64,000 nucleotides of DNA from Candidatus Gastranaerophilales bacterium (GTDB lineage Bacteria > Cyanobacteriota > Vampirovibrionia > Gastranaerophilales > Gastranaerophilaceae): contig CANRGC010000002.1 in NCBI GenBank assembly GCA_947630045.1, positions 1-64,000 on the forward strand. Reading direction: 5' to 3'. The notes beneath the pieces were generated by a model. It was not told the origin of the DNA, searched no databases, and worked only from the letters and a program-made list of their open reading frames with translations. Every line of letters begins with the position of its first letter. The stretch's first letter is position 1. Shown here in pieces: positions 7,430 to 16,593 of the stretch. The translations under genes were made by a program, and so were the position numbers.

Positions 7430-7824
7430 TTAATTTCTTCCAAATAATTTTTAATTTCAATTTCTTCAATCATACCTTCGTTTTTCTGTGTGACATTGCC
7501 TGTTTTGTCAACAAAAATAAGGGTTGGAACAACAGTAACCTTATAATTTGAAATCATAGATTTTGTTTTTCTGTCTTTTTGATTTGTGTTTATTTCTTCT
7601 AAAACAATTGTGTCGCCGTAATCTTTTATGACATTTTCAATATTTTCCCCGACTTTTTTACATTCGGAACACATCGGAGAATAAAACTTAATCAATCTTG
7701 GTTTTTGAAACCCTTCTTGAGAAAATGCGGCGGTTGTTTCAGAGCTTTTAACAAAAAGTTCCATTGAAATAAAAATTGCTAACGGAATGAATAAAACAAG
7801 AAGAATAATAAGTTTATTTTTCAT
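7426..7824 (-). CDS. Membrane-anchored thioredoxin-like protein
   Basis: A 132-aa protein with an N-terminal hydrophobic anchor (residues ~4-22) followed by an extracytoplasmic thioredoxin fold. The active site is PMCSECKK (CxxC near residues 51-54) and the conserved cis-proline is in 'VTVVPTLIFVDKTG' near 100-113. It probably receives electrons from the CcdA-like partner encoded just downstream with a 4-nt overlap. The start is supported by GGAGAG 7-8 nt upstream. It could be a TlpA/ResA-like reductase; its specific substrate cannot be read from the sequence. Confidence 0.85.
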   Translation of the reverse strand: MKNKLIILLVLFIPLAIFISMELFVKSSETTAAFSQEGFQKPRLIKFYSPMCSECKKVGENIENVIKDYGDTIVLEEINTNQKDRKTKSMISNYKVTVVPTLIFVDKTGNVTQKNEGMIEEIEIKNYLEEIK

Positions 7825-7917
7825 AAAAAATCTCTCCTATCAATTTGTTGTGTCAAAGATTATATTCCATTTATTTTTTAAAAATTTTCTCCAATCGGGC
7901 ATAAATTAAGAACAATT

Positions 7918-9435
7918 TTAAATTAACCCCCTGAACGAAAGAGCGGAAGCAATATGCTTCGGTTCAATATTTTCGCACAAATCAAGGTCTGCTATCGTTC
8001 TTGAAATTTTTAAAATTCTGTCGTAACTTCTTGCGGAAAGGTTAAATCTGTTAATTGCGTTTTTTAACATTTCTTTTGATGTTTCATCAATTTTGCAATA
8101 TTTATTGATTAATTTGGGCGTTAATTCGGAATTTGTATAGATGTTTTCGTTTTTATACCTTTCAAGTTGAATATTTCTTGCTTTTATAACCTTTTTTCTT
8201 ATATCGGAAGAATTTTCAACATCGGGTTTTATATTAATCAATTCTTCATCTGTCAGCCTCGGAACATTGATTTGGATATCTATTCTGTCTAAAAGCGGCC
8301 CCGACAGTCTTGATTTATAACGGTTAATTTGAAACTCGGAACACTTACACTGTTTTTTCTTATCTCCCAAAAACCCGCATGGGCAAGGGTTCATTGCCCC
8401 GATTAAAATAAAATTGGCGGGATATTTTATTGTGTTTTGCGCCCTTGAAATGGTCACAAAATTTTCTTCCAAAGGCTGTCTTAAAACCTCTAAAACGCTT
8501 CTTGGAAATTCGGGCATTTCATCCAAAAATAATACCCCTCTGTGTGCAAGTGTAATTTCCCCCGGTTTCGGGTTTGAACCGCCGCCTGTTATGCCGACCG
8601 CAGAAGCGCTGTGGTGAGGCGAGCGGAAGGGGCGTTTTGTAATTAGCGGAAATTTGTTATCAACAAGACCGGAAATTGAATAAATTTTTGTAAGTTCAAT
8701 TGCTTCATTTTTTGTCAAAGGGGGTAAAATTGAAGGAAAAGCCCTTGCAAGCATTGTTTTTCCCGACCCCGGAGAGCCGGACATTAAAACGTTGTGTGCC
8801 CCCGCTGCGGCAATTTGAAGGGCAACTTTTGCCTGAGATTGCCCTTTTATATCCTTAAAATCAACCGTTGTTTCATAAGAAACGTCTAAAAAATCATCGG
8901 CATTTTGTTTAAGCTGTTTTAATTCTCCGTTTTTGTTTAAAAACTCAACAACTTCAACCAAATTTTTTGCCCCGAAAATTTCGATTTCGGAAGAAAAACT
9001 TGCTTCCGCCAAATTTTCAAAAGGCACAATCACCCTTTTTATATTATGTTCAAAAAGCCCCGACACGATTGGCAAAACGCCGTTAACGGGTCTTATGGAG
9101 CCATCCAGAGAAAGTTCGCCCAAAAATGCCGTTTCTTCATCAACTTCTTTTATAATGTTTTCTTTAGCTAAAATTCCAACCGCCATGGCTAAATCATAAA
9201 TTGCGCCTTCTTTTTTAAGGTTTGCGGGCGCAAGGTTAATTACAACTTTTGTTGTCGGAAAAGAATATCCCGAATTTTTTATTGCAAGCTTTAATCTTTC
9301 TTTTGCTTCAATTACGGCGGTATCGCCAAGCCCGACTATGGCAATTTGGGGAAGGGAATTTGTAACATCCACCTCGACCGAAATTTTGTGTATATCCAGA
9401 CCAATTGTAGTTGCGCTTATAATCTTAATTACCAT
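7918..9435 (-). CDS. comM: YifB/ComM-family AAA+ ATPase (Mg-chelatase-like)
   Basis: A 505-aa protein of the YifB/ComM family. An N-terminal Lon-protease-like fold (residues 1-~175, beginning 'KIISATTIGLDIHKISVEV') is followed by the Mg-chelatase-type AAA+ domain with Walker A GSPGSGKTML near residue 220 and Walker B VLFLDEMPEF, then a C-terminal helical domain. In Vibrio and Haemophilus ComM is a branch-migration helicase used in natural transformation. An in-frame ATG exists 18 nt further up, but family similarity begins at 9435; a TATAAT (9442-9447) ends 6 nt before this ATG, suggesting a leaderless mRNA. Confidence 0.93.
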   Translation of the reverse strand: MVIKIISATTIGLDIHKISVEVDVTNSLPQIAIVGLGDTAVIEAKERLKLAIKNSGYSFPTTKVVINLAPANLKKEGAIYDLAMAVGILAKENIIKEVDEETAFLGELSLDGSIRPVNGVLPIVSGLFEHNIKRVIVPFENLAEASFSSEIEIFGAKNLVEVVEFLNKNGELKQLKQNADDFLDVSYETTVDFKDIKGQSQAKVALQIAAAGAHNVLMSGSPGSGKTMLARAFPSILPPLTKNEAIELTKIYSISGLVDNKFPLITKRPFRSPHHSASAVGITGGGSNPKPGEITLAHRGVLFLDEMPEFPRSVLEVLRQPLEENFVTISRAQNTIKYPANFILIGAMNPCPCGFLGDKKKQCKCSEFQINRYKSRLSGPLLDRIDIQINVPRLTDEELINIKPDVENSSDIRKKVIKARNIQLERYKNENIYTNSELTPKLINKYCKIDETSKEMLKNAINRFNLSARSYDRILKISRTIADLDLCENIEPKHIASALSFRGLI

Positions 9436-9465
9436 AGAAAAATTATACATCAAATTAATTAAAAA

Positions 9466-10128
9466 TCAGATTAAGTCTAAAATTTCCAATGGGTCTGAAA
9501 CAAAAATTTCTGCGCCGTTTTGAATTAAAAACTCTTTTGATTTAAACCCCCATAATACACTAATGCAAGGCATTTTGGCGTTTTGTGCGGTTTGAATGTC
9601 AACCTCGGAATCTCCTATAAAAAATGAAGATTTAATATCGGAATTTAAAACCTCTAAAACCTTATAAACTCCACTCGGGTCAGGTTTTCTGATTATTCCC
9701 GCAAATTCGTCTTCCCCTTGAGCAAAGTCAATTAAATTGCCAAAAAATTCATCGCATTGAATTTTACATGCCCTGTCAAATTTGTTTGATACAACCCCGA
9801 TTTTATATTTTCTTTTTTTAAGTTCTTCAAGAAGTTTAATAACGCCATTATAAGGTTTTGTTTTAGATTTTTTTATATTTATATAAAATTCTTTAAATTT
9901 GTTTATGGCTTCCGTAAAATTAGCGTCGCTTCCCCCGTTCGGAAGAACTCTTGCCATAAGTTTAGACACCCCCATTCCAACTGCAAGCCTGACTTCTTCT
10001 TTTGTTTTGTTCGGATAATCAAAAGAAGAAAGCGCATAGTTAACACTGTCTAAAAGATCGTCAACCGTGTCTAAAAGGGTGCCGTCCAAATCAAAAATGA
10101 CCGTATCTTTATTTTTTAATTTTTCCAT
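9466..10128 (-). CDS. gph: HAD-family phosphatase, phosphoglycolate phosphatase-like
   Basis: A 220-aa HAD hydrolase. Motif I is FDLDGTLLDT near the N-terminus with both catalytic aspartates, motif II is VVSNK, and motif IV is FIGDSEVDI near residue 180. The cap and overall length fit the Gph/PpaX group, which clears 2-phosphoglycolate or related phosphates; the exact substrate is uncertain. I start at ATG 10128, 13 residues inside the longest frame, because it sits next to the conserved N-terminus and avoids overlap with the opposite-strand frame. It diverges from the PLP-enzyme gene at 10228 and ends 30 nt before the YifB gene begins. Confidence 0.85.
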   Translation of the reverse strand: MEKLKNKDTVIFDLDGTLLDTVDDLLDSVNYALSSFDYPNKTKEEVRLAVGMGVSKLMARVLPNGGSDANFTEAINKFKEFYINIKKSKTKPYNGVIKLLEELKKRKYKIGVVSNKFDRACKIQCDEFFGNLIDFAQGEDEFAGIIRKPDPSGVYKVLEVLNSDIKSSFFIGDSEVDIQTAQNAKMPCISVLWGFKSKEFLIQNGAEIFVSDPLEILDLI

Positions 10129-10227
10129 AAACCATTTAATTTTATGAATAATTTTCTTTTTTTGCAAGAAAATTCAAAACAATTGATGATAAATTCTTTT
10201 TTTAATAAAATTGTTTTGAGGTTTATT

Positions 10228-11463
10228 ATGAATTCAAAAGAAATTGTAAATAAAGCTGAGTTTGAGCTTAGAGAAGAATTTAAAAAAATTGATGAAATAG
10301 CTGAATTTAACCAGAAAAAAGTTTTAGACGCCTTTTATAAAAATAAAATCGGCGAGGAACATTTTTATACGGTAACCGGATACGGGCATGATGACCTTGG
10401 CAGGGAAGCTTTAGACAATGTTTTTGCTGACGCTTTTAACTGTGAAGCTGCAATTGTGCGCCCGCATTTTGTTTCCGGAACTCACACCCTGTCTTGCGTC
10501 TTGTTCGGGCTTTTACATTCGGGCGAACATCTTTTGTCAATCGCAGGCGCTCCTTATGACACCATGGAAGAAGTTATAGGCAAAAGAAAAAATGATGAGT
10601 TTCATTGTTCATCTTTAATCGGGCATGGAGTTGAATATGATGAAGTGCCTCTAAAAAACGAATTTGAGGTTGATTTTGATTTAATTCCAAAATATATAAA
10701 ACAAAACACGAAAGTGGTTTTAATTCAAAAATCAAGAGGCTATTCGCTCAGAAAATCTCTCTCTTTAGAGGATATTGAAAAAATTATAAAAATTGTGAAA
10801 GACAAAAACCCTGAAACTATCTGTTTTGTTGACAACTGTTATGGCGAATTTACCGATATTATAGAGCCTGTTGATGTCGGCGCAGATATTATGGCGGGAA
10901 GTCTTATTAAAAACCCCGGCGGCGGCATTGTTGAAGCCGGCGGATATATAGCCGGTAAAAAACGCCTCGTCGAACTTTGCGCAAGAAGCTTGACAGCCCC
11001 AGGAATAGGGCGTGAAGGCGGGGCAATGTTTAACACGACAAGAGTTATTCTTCAAGGCTTTTTTATGGCGCCTTCGATTGTTGCAAATGCTCTGAAAGGT
11101 GCGGTTTTAGCGGCAAAAGTCTTTGAAAATCAAGGCTTTATAACCCACCCGAAATCAAGCGAAAAAAGGGTTGATTTAATTCAAACAATAAAATTCAATT
11201 CGGGTCTTGAACAAGAAAAATTTTGCAAGGCTCTTCAAAAATATTCTCCTGTTGAAAGCTATTTAACGCCTGTTCCGGATGTTGTCCCCGGATATGATTG
11301 CAAACTCATTATGGCGGGCGGAAGCTTTATTGAAGGTTCAACCATTGAACTTTCAGCCGACGGACCGATAAGACCGCCTTATGCCATTTATATGCAAGGG
11401 GGCTTAAGCTATTATCATGTAAAAATTGCTCTTGTTGGAATATTGGATGAATTGAGTGTATAA
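10228..11463 (+). CDS. PLP-dependent methionine gamma-lyase-related protein (aluminum-resistance family)
   Basis: A 411-aa fold-type I PLP enzyme of the family annotated as 'methionine gamma-lyase family' or 'aluminum resistance protein', common in cyanobacteria and Firmicutes. Visible features are 'GYGHDDLGREALDNVFA' near residue 52, the cofactor region 'VRPHFVSGTHTL', and the likely PLP lysine in 'GSLIKNPGGG'. Its physiological substrate is not known with certainty. ATG 10228 is preceded by GAGG at good spacing and matches the family start. The stop overlaps the start of the next gene, a sensor kinase, in TAATG, so the two are translationally coupled, an unusual pairing. Confidence 0.88.
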   Translation: MNSKEIVNKAEFELREEFKKIDEIAEFNQKKVLDAFYKNKIGEEHFYTVTGYGHDDLGREALDNVFADAFNCEAAIVRPHFVSGTHTLSCVLFGLLHSGEHLLSIAGAPYDTMEEVIGKRKNDEFHCSSLIGHGVEYDEVPLKNEFEVDFDLIPKYIKQNTKVVLIQKSRGYSLRKSLSLEDIEKIIKIVKDKNPETICFVDNCYGEFTDIIEPVDVGADIMAGSLIKNPGGGIVEAGGYIAGKKRLVELCARSLTAPGIGREGGAMFNTTRVILQGFFMAPSIVANALKGAVLAAKVFENQGFITHPKSSEKRVDLIQTIKFNSGLEQEKFCKALQKYSPVESYLTPVPDVVPGYDCKLIMAGGSFIEGSTIELSADGPIRPPYAIYMQGGLSYYHVKIALVGILDELSV

Positions 11464-13262
11464 TGTTGAAGGTGATGACAAAGTTTAAGTTCAATCTTTC
11501 TTCTCAAGACAAATTAATTATTTTTGGTCTTTTGATTTCAACTGCCATTATTATGACGGTTTCTTATTTTGCTATCGGAAAAATAAGAGAAGAACTCTAT
11601 GAAAATTATGCCAATTCAGGTCAAATTTTGGGGCGCACGATTGCCATTCAGAGTTTTGAATTAACAAAAAAAGCAAAAGAAAAAGACAAAAAAAACATTT
11701 ATAAATACCATACAAAACTTGTATTAGAGGGCAATCCCGACATTTCTTTCATTGCATATAAAAACCAAAACGGTGACATTATCTATTCAAGCGAACAAGA
11801 CTATAAAGAGAGGAAAAACGATACTAAAACAAACCTCACCACCCCCGTTTTGGATGAAACGGGCAAAATTACAGGCTATGTCGATATCGGGTTGAATGCA
11901 AACCTTGCAAAATCAATTTCAAACACCACAAAAAATTCCATGCTGGTTGTTTTTGCTCTTATGTGGCTTATTTATACTGTTGTTGTGCTTGTAAATACTG
12001 TTTTAATCAGGCGTGAGCTTGGAATTTTAAGTCAGGGCGTAAAAGAAATATCTTCGGGCAAATTTGGCACAATTTTGGAACACAAGCTTGCCTCAGGTGA
12101 ATTAAAAGAGCTTTTCACCGCTTTTAACGATATGAGCCAAAGGCTTCATTTATATGAAGAACAAAATATTGACCAATTGACCTTAGAGAGAAACAAATTT
12201 GAATCTGTTCTTATGGGAATTGCAAACGGGGTTATAGTTTGTGACAGTGAAGATAAGGTTGTTCTCATAAACCCTTCCGCTCAAAAGCTTATAAATAAAG
12301 AAATTTTAAACACTTCCATTTTAGATTTTATTGATAATAAAGGCTCAAGATGTTTTAAATCGGGAATTGAAAAATTTAAACAGTCTCCCTTGGAAGAAGT
12401 TGAAAACAAACCCTATTCTTTTTCAATTACGGCAGATAAAAAAGTTATAAAAGCAATCGTTTCTTCAATGTATTCAAATGTTCACGATTATCTCGGATAT
12501 ATCATAATTTTAATTGATATTACAAAAGAAGCCGAGGTTGATAAATTAAAAAACGATTTTATATCAAATGTTTCCCATGAGTTAAGAACCCCCGTTACTA
12601 TTTTAAGAAGCTATATAGACACCCTTTATAACTATGGGGAAAGTTTTAAATTTGAAGAACAAAAAGAATTTATTGAAATCATCAATAATGAAATTATTCA
12701 TTTAAACAATATGGTGAACGACATTCTTGACTTTTCAAAACTTGAGGCTGATACAAAAATTGAAAAACAGATGCTTGATATATCGGGAACAATTGAAAGA
12801 ACCCTTGTCGGGCTAAAGGTTTTAGCCGATGAAAAAAATATGGAAATTTTCTTAATTAAACAAGAAAACCTTCCTTTAATTCCATATAACGAAGAAGCAA
12901 TCGAAAGAGTAATAAACAACCTTGTTGTAAATGCAATTAAATATTCCCCCGAAAAATCAAAAATTGAAATTACAGTCGGTCTTACAAGCGATAACGAATT
13001 TATGAAAGTTTCCGTTAAAGACGAAGGAATCGGAATTGAAAAAGATGTTTTAGACAGAGTTTTTGACAGATTTTACAGAACGGAAAATACAACCCACACA
13101 ATTAAAGGCACGGGGCTCGGGCTTCACCTTGTTAAAACTGCGATTGAAAAACAACATGACGGTAAAGTTTTTGTTGAGTCTGAAATCAATAAAGGTTCAA
13201 CATTCAGTTTTATTTTGCCCGTTAAAGAAAATGTTACTGCGGAAGAAAAAATTTCCCTCTAG
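11463..13262 (+). CDS. Membrane sensor histidine kinase (PhoR/VicK-like)
   Basis: A 599-aa kinase. Order of parts: membrane segment ~20-38, extracytoplasmic sensor region ~40-155, second membrane segment ~158-178, HAMP linker ~180-235, PAS domain ~245-355, HisKA with the phospho-acceptor histidine in 'NVSHELRTPVTIL' near residue 370, then HATPase with N box 'NNLVVNAIKYS', G1 'DEGIGI' and G2 'GTGLGLHLV'. This architecture is that of envelope or phosphate sensors such as PhoR and VicK. No response regulator gene is adjacent, so it is an orphan here. The start overlaps the upstream stop by 1 nt; an in-frame ATG at 11475 is an alternative. Confidence 0.93.
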   Translation: MLKVMTKFKFNLSSQDKLIIFGLLISTAIIMTVSYFAIGKIREELYENYANSGQILGRTIAIQSFELTKKAKEKDKKNIYKYHTKLVLEGNPDISFIAYKNQNGDIIYSSEQDYKERKNDTKTNLTTPVLDETGKITGYVDIGLNANLAKSISNTTKNSMLVVFALMWLIYTVVVLVNTVLIRRELGILSQGVKEISSGKFGTILEHKLASGELKELFTAFNDMSQRLHLYEEQNIDQLTLERNKFESVLMGIANGVIVCDSEDKVVLINPSAQKLINKEILNTSILDFIDNKGSRCFKSGIEKFKQSPLEEVENKPYSFSITADKKVIKAIVSSMYSNVHDYLGYIIILIDITKEAEVDKLKNDFISNVSHELRTPVTILRSYIDTLYNYGESFKFEEQKEFIEIINNEIIHLNNMVNDILDFSKLEADTKIEKQMLDISGTIERTLVGLKVLADEKNMEIFLIKQENLPLIPYNEEAIERVINNLVVNAIKYSPEKSKIEITVGLTSDNEFMKVSVKDEGIGIEKDVLDRVFDRFYRTENTTHTIKGTGLGLHLVKTAIEKQHDGKVFVESEINKGSTFSFILPVKENVTAEEKISL

Positions 13263-13273
13263 TTCATTTTTGT

Positions 13274-13302
13274 TTGTAAATTTAAGAAAAAATGTGTAGA
13301 AT
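13274..13302 (+). promoter_or_regulatory. Candidate sigma-70 promoter of the alcohol dehydrogenase gene
   Basis: TTGTAA (13274-13279), 17-bp spacer, TAGAAT (13297-13302), ending 28 nt before the ATG at 13331. Confidence 0.5.
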
Positions 13303-13330
13303 AGTTTTCTATAAAAGAAAGGAGTTTATC

Positions 13331-14527
13331 ATGTTTGAATTTGATATCAATGTAAATGAAATCAATGAAATTTTATGCAAATCTCATGTTTATTTTGGCT
13401 GCGGAGCAATTAAAAAAATAGACGATATTGCTTTAGCCCTTAAAAGTAAAGGAATTGATAAAGTCATTGTGATTTCGGGAAAAGGTTCATATAAAATTAC
13501 GGGCGCTTGGGATTATGTTGAAGCGGCGCTCAAAAACCATAATATCGGTTATGTTAACTATGCAAAATGTACTCCAAACCCCACAACAACAAGTATTGAC
13601 GAGGCAAAAAACCTTGGCATGGAATTTGGCGCAAAGGCAGTTATCGGAATTGGGGGCGGAAGCGCAATAGATACCGCAAAATCAGTTGCAATTTTATTGG
13701 AAAATTCCGATAAAACCGCAGACGAACTCTATGAATTTAAGTTTACTCCAAAGAGTGCAGTTCCGATTGTTGCAATTAATTTGACCCATGGCACAGGTAC
13801 GGAAGCAAACAGATTTGCCGTTGCAACGGTTGTATCAAAAGATTATAAACCGGCAATCGCATATGATTGCATTTATCCTCTGTATTCAATTGATGATCCG
13901 AATTTAACATGCAAATTATCCCCCAATCAGACAAAATATGTTTCGATTGACGCAGTTAACCATGTTGTAGAGGCGGCAACATCAAAAGTGGCTTCTCCAT
14001 ACACGGTAACTCTTGCAAAAGAAACAATTAAGCTTGTTGTTAAATATCTTCCCTTGGCGCTTAAAGAGCCGGATAACAAAGAGGCAAGATATTATCTGAT
14101 GTATGCTTCAATGCTTGCGGGAATTTGTTTTGATAACGGGCTTTTGCACTATACGCATGCTCTTGAACACCCGCTGAGCGCAGTTAAACACGATTTGCCT
14201 CATGGGCTCGGGCTTTCCATTTTGCTTCCTGCGGTTATTAAAAACATTTATCCTTCAAAACCCTATATTTTATCAGACATCTTGGAACCCATAATAAAAT
14301 TAAACGGCAACCCGAATGAAGCAACAAAAGCTTCGGAAGGTGTTTATGAATGGTTAAATTCCGTCGGAGTTCCGGAAAGATTAAGAGATGTAGGCTTTTC
14401 AAATTATGATATTGAAAAATTAACCAATCTAGCTTTTAATACGCCTTCCCTGTCAGGTTTGCTTGCAATAGCGCCTACAGAGGCAACAAGAGAGGCGGTA
14501 GAAGAAATCTATTTAAATTCTATCTAA
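13331..14527 (+). CDS. Iron-containing alcohol dehydrogenase
   Basis: A 398-aa group III (Fe-dependent) alcohol dehydrogenase. The dinucleotide-binding 'GIGGGSAIDTAKSVAI' lies near residues 95-110, and the metal ligands are in 'TSTEANR'-equivalent 'GTGTEANRF', 'DAVNHVVEAATS' and the C-terminal 'HALEHPLSAVKHDLPHGLGLS'. These enzymes interconvert aldehydes or ketones and alcohols with NAD(P)H in fermentation; substrate is not deducible. ATG 13331 follows AAAGGAG at ideal spacing and replaces the longer frame starting at 13292. It is probably a single-gene unit with a promoter at 13274-13302 and a terminator directly after. Confidence 0.92.
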   Translation: MFEFDINVNEINEILCKSHVYFGCGAIKKIDDIALALKSKGIDKVIVISGKGSYKITGAWDYVEAALKNHNIGYVNYAKCTPNPTTTSIDEAKNLGMEFGAKAVIGIGGGSAIDTAKSVAILLENSDKTADELYEFKFTPKSAVPIVAINLTHGTGTEANRFAVATVVSKDYKPAIAYDCIYPLYSIDDPNLTCKLSPNQTKYVSIDAVNHVVEAATSKVASPYTVTLAKETIKLVVKYLPLALKEPDNKEARYYLMYASMLAGICFDNGLLHYTHALEHPLSAVKHDLPHGLGLSILLPAVIKNIYPSKPYILSDILEPIIKLNGNPNEATKASEGVYEWLNSVGVPERLRDVGFSNYDIEKLTNLAFNTPSLSGLLAIAPTEATREAVEEIYLNSI

Positions 14528-14536
14528 TTTTTACTT

Positions 14537-14572
14537 TTTCCCCCATTTTTTAAAAAGTGGGGGAAATTTTTA
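14537..14572 (+). terminator. Intrinsic terminator after the alcohol dehydrogenase gene
   Basis: TTTCCCCCA and TGGGGGAAA arms around an AT-rich loop, followed by TTTTTAAAT on the plus strand. Confidence 0.75.
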
Positions 14573-14585
14573 AATAAACAGCAAT

Positions 14586-14623
14586 AAAAAGCGCCCTCGT
14601 TCAATACGAAAAGGCGCTTTTTT
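14586..14623 (-). terminator. Intrinsic terminator after the HU gene
   Basis: AAGCGCC...GGCGCTT arms (core 14591-14595 and 14613-14617); on the minus strand it is followed by a T-tract and lies just downstream of the HU stop codon. Confidence 0.75.
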
Positions 14624-14638
14624 AAATTATTAAAAAAC

Positions 14639-14917
14639 TTATTTTTTGTTAACAAGTTCTTTGAATTTTTTACCGGCTGAGAATGCAGGAACTGTTTTAG
14701 CTGCAATTTTAATTTCTTTACCTGTTTGAGGGTTGCGGCCTGTTCTTGCTGCACGTTTTCTAGCTTCAAAAGTACCAAAACCAACTAATGTAACTTTTTG
14801 TCCTTTAGAAACTGATTTTTGAACTGTTTCGATGAAGCCGTTCAAAACTTCTACTGCTTCTTTTTGTGTAACTTTTGCTTTTTTTGCAACTTCTTGTACT
14901 AATTCTTCTTTGTTCAT
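14639..14917 (-). CDS. hup: HU-type nucleoid DNA-binding protein
   Basis: A 92-aa HU/IHF-family protein showing the full fold: N-terminal helices 'MNKEELVQEVAKKAKV', the 'VTLVGFGTFEAR' strand and the DNA-clasping arm 'RAARTGRNPQTGKEIKI' with the conserved proline that kinks DNA, ending 'PAFSAGKKFKELVN'. It compacts and bends chromosomal DNA as a homodimer. In Bacillus, HBsu also binds the Alu domain of the SRP RNA, relevant because a large SRP RNA is encoded at about 40.2-40.4 kb. The RBS is AAAGGGG; promoter and terminator both flank it, so it is monocistronic. Confidence 0.97.
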   Translation of the reverse strand: MNKEELVQEVAKKAKVTQKEAVEVLNGFIETVQKSVSKGQKVTLVGFGTFEARKRAARTGRNPQTGKEIKIAAKTVPAFSAGKKFKELVNKK

Positions 14918-14946
14918 GATCGAACCCCTTTCTACAATATTGTCTG

Positions 14947-14975
14947 ATTATATTGAATTTTCAGCTTTTTTGCAA
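14947..14975 (-). promoter_or_regulatory. Sigma-70 promoter of the HU gene
   Basis: On the minus strand TTGCAA (14970-14975), exactly 17 bp, then TATAAT (14947-14952), 29 nt upstream of the HU start codon. This is the best consensus promoter in the window. Confidence 0.8.
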
Positions 14976-15112
14976 GTAGTTTTTGGAAAAAAACGGTAAA
15001 AAGGACTATTTTTGCTCTGATATAAGTATAATTCAGCCGATTATAAGCCAAAAATTAACTAAATTTTTTTTTGGGTTATAATGCTTAATATCAAAGGATT
15101 TTTGGGGTTTTT

Positions 15113-15814
15113 ATGAAAAAAGTTTTGATTACGGGCGCAAGCTCGGGAATTGGAAAAAATATAGCCGAAACTCTTGCAAATAGTGGTTTTCAGGTTATAA
15201 AAACGGCGAGAAGAAAGATTAATAATCAATCGGGCTATTTTAGCGCCGATTTGTCAGATATAGAAAACGTAAAAATTCTTTACAATAGTATAAAATCTTC
15301 TTATGGAAGTATAGATATTTTAATAAATAATGCCGGCGAATATCTTTATTCTCCTATTGATTTAATGAAAGAAGAAGATATTAAAAGAATTTTTAATTTA
15401 AATTTTTTATCCCACTATTACCTTACAAGCCTTTTTGTAAGTGACATGAAGAAGAATAAATTCGGAAGAATTATTAACATTTCATCAATCTCGGGTGTTT
15501 TGGGCGAAGCAAATGCAAGCCTATATAGCGCAAGTAAATCAGCATTTTACGGTTTTTCAAAAGCGCTTGCGCTTGAGCTTGCGCAATATAATATAACGGT
15601 AAATTCAATTTCTCCGGGGTGGGTGGATACTCCCTTAACTCAAGAAGCTTTAAATAAAGAAGAAAAAGAAGAAACCCTTGATATCATTCCGCAAAAACGG
15701 TTTGTAGAGCCTGTTGAGATTTCAAATCTTGTTAAATATTTGATTTCCGACGAAGCAAAAGGAATAACGGGGCAAAATATTAATCTTTGTGCGGGTTTAA
15801 CTTGCGGGTGTTAA
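15113..15814 (+). CDS. Short-chain dehydrogenase/reductase (FabG-like)
   Basis: A 233-aa classical SDR. The NAD(P) motif TGASSGIG is at residues 7-14, the structural NNAG near 80, the catalytic serine in 'NISSISGVLGE', and Y-x3-K in 'YSASKSAF'; 'SPGWVDTPLT' follows. This is the active-site pattern of 3-oxoacyl-ACP reductases and many other SDRs, so the substrate is open. A TATAAT at 15077-15082 and TTAACT 16 bp upstream form a plausible promoter. Its end overlaps that of folE2 on the other strand by 4 nt. The neighbouring pterin gene raises a dihydropterin reductase role, but the TGxxxRIG hallmark of FolM/PTR1 is absent. Confidence 0.85.
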   Translation: MKKVLITGASSGIGKNIAETLANSGFQVIKTARRKINNQSGYFSADLSDIENVKILYNSIKSSYGSIDILINNAGEYLYSPIDLMKEEDIKRIFNLNFLSHYYLTSLFVSDMKKNKFGRIINISSISGVLGEANASLYSASKSAFYGFSKALALELAQYNITVNSISPGWVDTPLTQEALNKEEKEETLDIIPQKRFVEPVEISNLVKYLISDEAKGITGQNINLCAGLTCGC

Positions 15815-16593
15815 TTTCTTGAAAATTTCTGATATGCCCATGCATTGTGGTTATGTATTGATTCCATTGCCTCAATTTCAACTTCAAATTCTTTTATAAT
15901 CTTGTTTTTTTCGAGTTTTAATACAATATCCCTCAAAACATCTTCCACAAATTTCGGGTTATTATAGGCTTTTTCCGTTACAAATTTTTCATCTTCCCTT
16001 TTTAAAAGGGAATAAAGTTCTGATGAACCGGATTTTTCAACTTCTTCAATCAAGTCTTCAAGCCATATATGCTCATTTTCATCATAAGAAACTTTAACCT
16101 TAACACTTGCCCTTTGGTTGTGGGCGCCTTTTTCCGATATTTCTTTTGAACAGGGGCAAAGAGTTGTGACCGGAATTTTTACTCCGAGATTAAATTTATA
16201 ATTTCCGTTGTCATAAATTCCTTCAAAATAGCAATCGTAACACATTAAAGATTTAAGATTGCTAACGGGGGCTTTTTTTTCAATAAAATATTTAAAATCA
16301 AACTTTGAATATGCGCTTTTTGAGTTTAATTTTTGACACATTTTAACAAGCATATTTTTAATATCAACCCCAAGAAGCCCCTTTTGACGTTCTTCTTCCA
16401 AAACCTCAATAAAGCGGGACATATGAGTGCCTTTAAATTCTTTGGGAAGCGAAACGCTCATTTTTGCTTTTGCATAAACAATTTGGCTGTCGGAAGGTTT
16501 TCTTTGTATAATAAGAGGGATTTCAACGTCTTTAACACCGACTTTTTGAATGTCTATATTTCTTAAATCTTTTTGGTTTTGAACATCATTCAT
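15811..16593 (-). CDS. folE2: GTP cyclohydrolase I type B
   Basis: A 260-aa FolE2/MptA-type GTP cyclohydrolase (GCYH-IB), which converts GTP to 7,8-dihydroneopterin triphosphate, the entry to folate and queuosine. The catalytic metal-binding cysteine is in 'PVTTLCPCSKEIS' near residue 145, followed by 'KGAHNQRASVKVKV'. Type IB enzymes are not strictly zinc dependent. The start overlaps the stop of the upstream 110-aa gene by 8 nt, placing it in a leftward run with that gene, rdgB and uppS. The product probably feeds QueD, whose gene lies at 63039. Confidence 0.94.
   Translation of the reverse strand: MNDVQNQKDLRNIDIQKVGVKDVEIPLIIQRKPSDSQIVYAKAKMSVSLPKEFKGTHMSRFIEVLEEERQKGLLGVDIKNMLVKMCQKLNSKSAYSKFDFKYFIEKKAPVSNLKSLMCYDCYFEGIYDNGNYKFNLGVKIPVTTLCPCSKEISEKGAHNQRASVKVKVSYDENEHIWLEDLIEEVEKSGSSELYSLLKREDEKFVTEKAYNNPKFVEDVLRDIVLKLEKNKIIKEFEVEIEAMESIHNHNAWAYQKFSRN

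Noticed and set aside
15113-15814. SDR as a FolM-type dihydromonapterin reductase because of the folE2 neighbour
   Set aside because: The cofactor motif is TGxxxGIG, not TGxxxRIG, and the gene is convergent with folE2, not in its operon.
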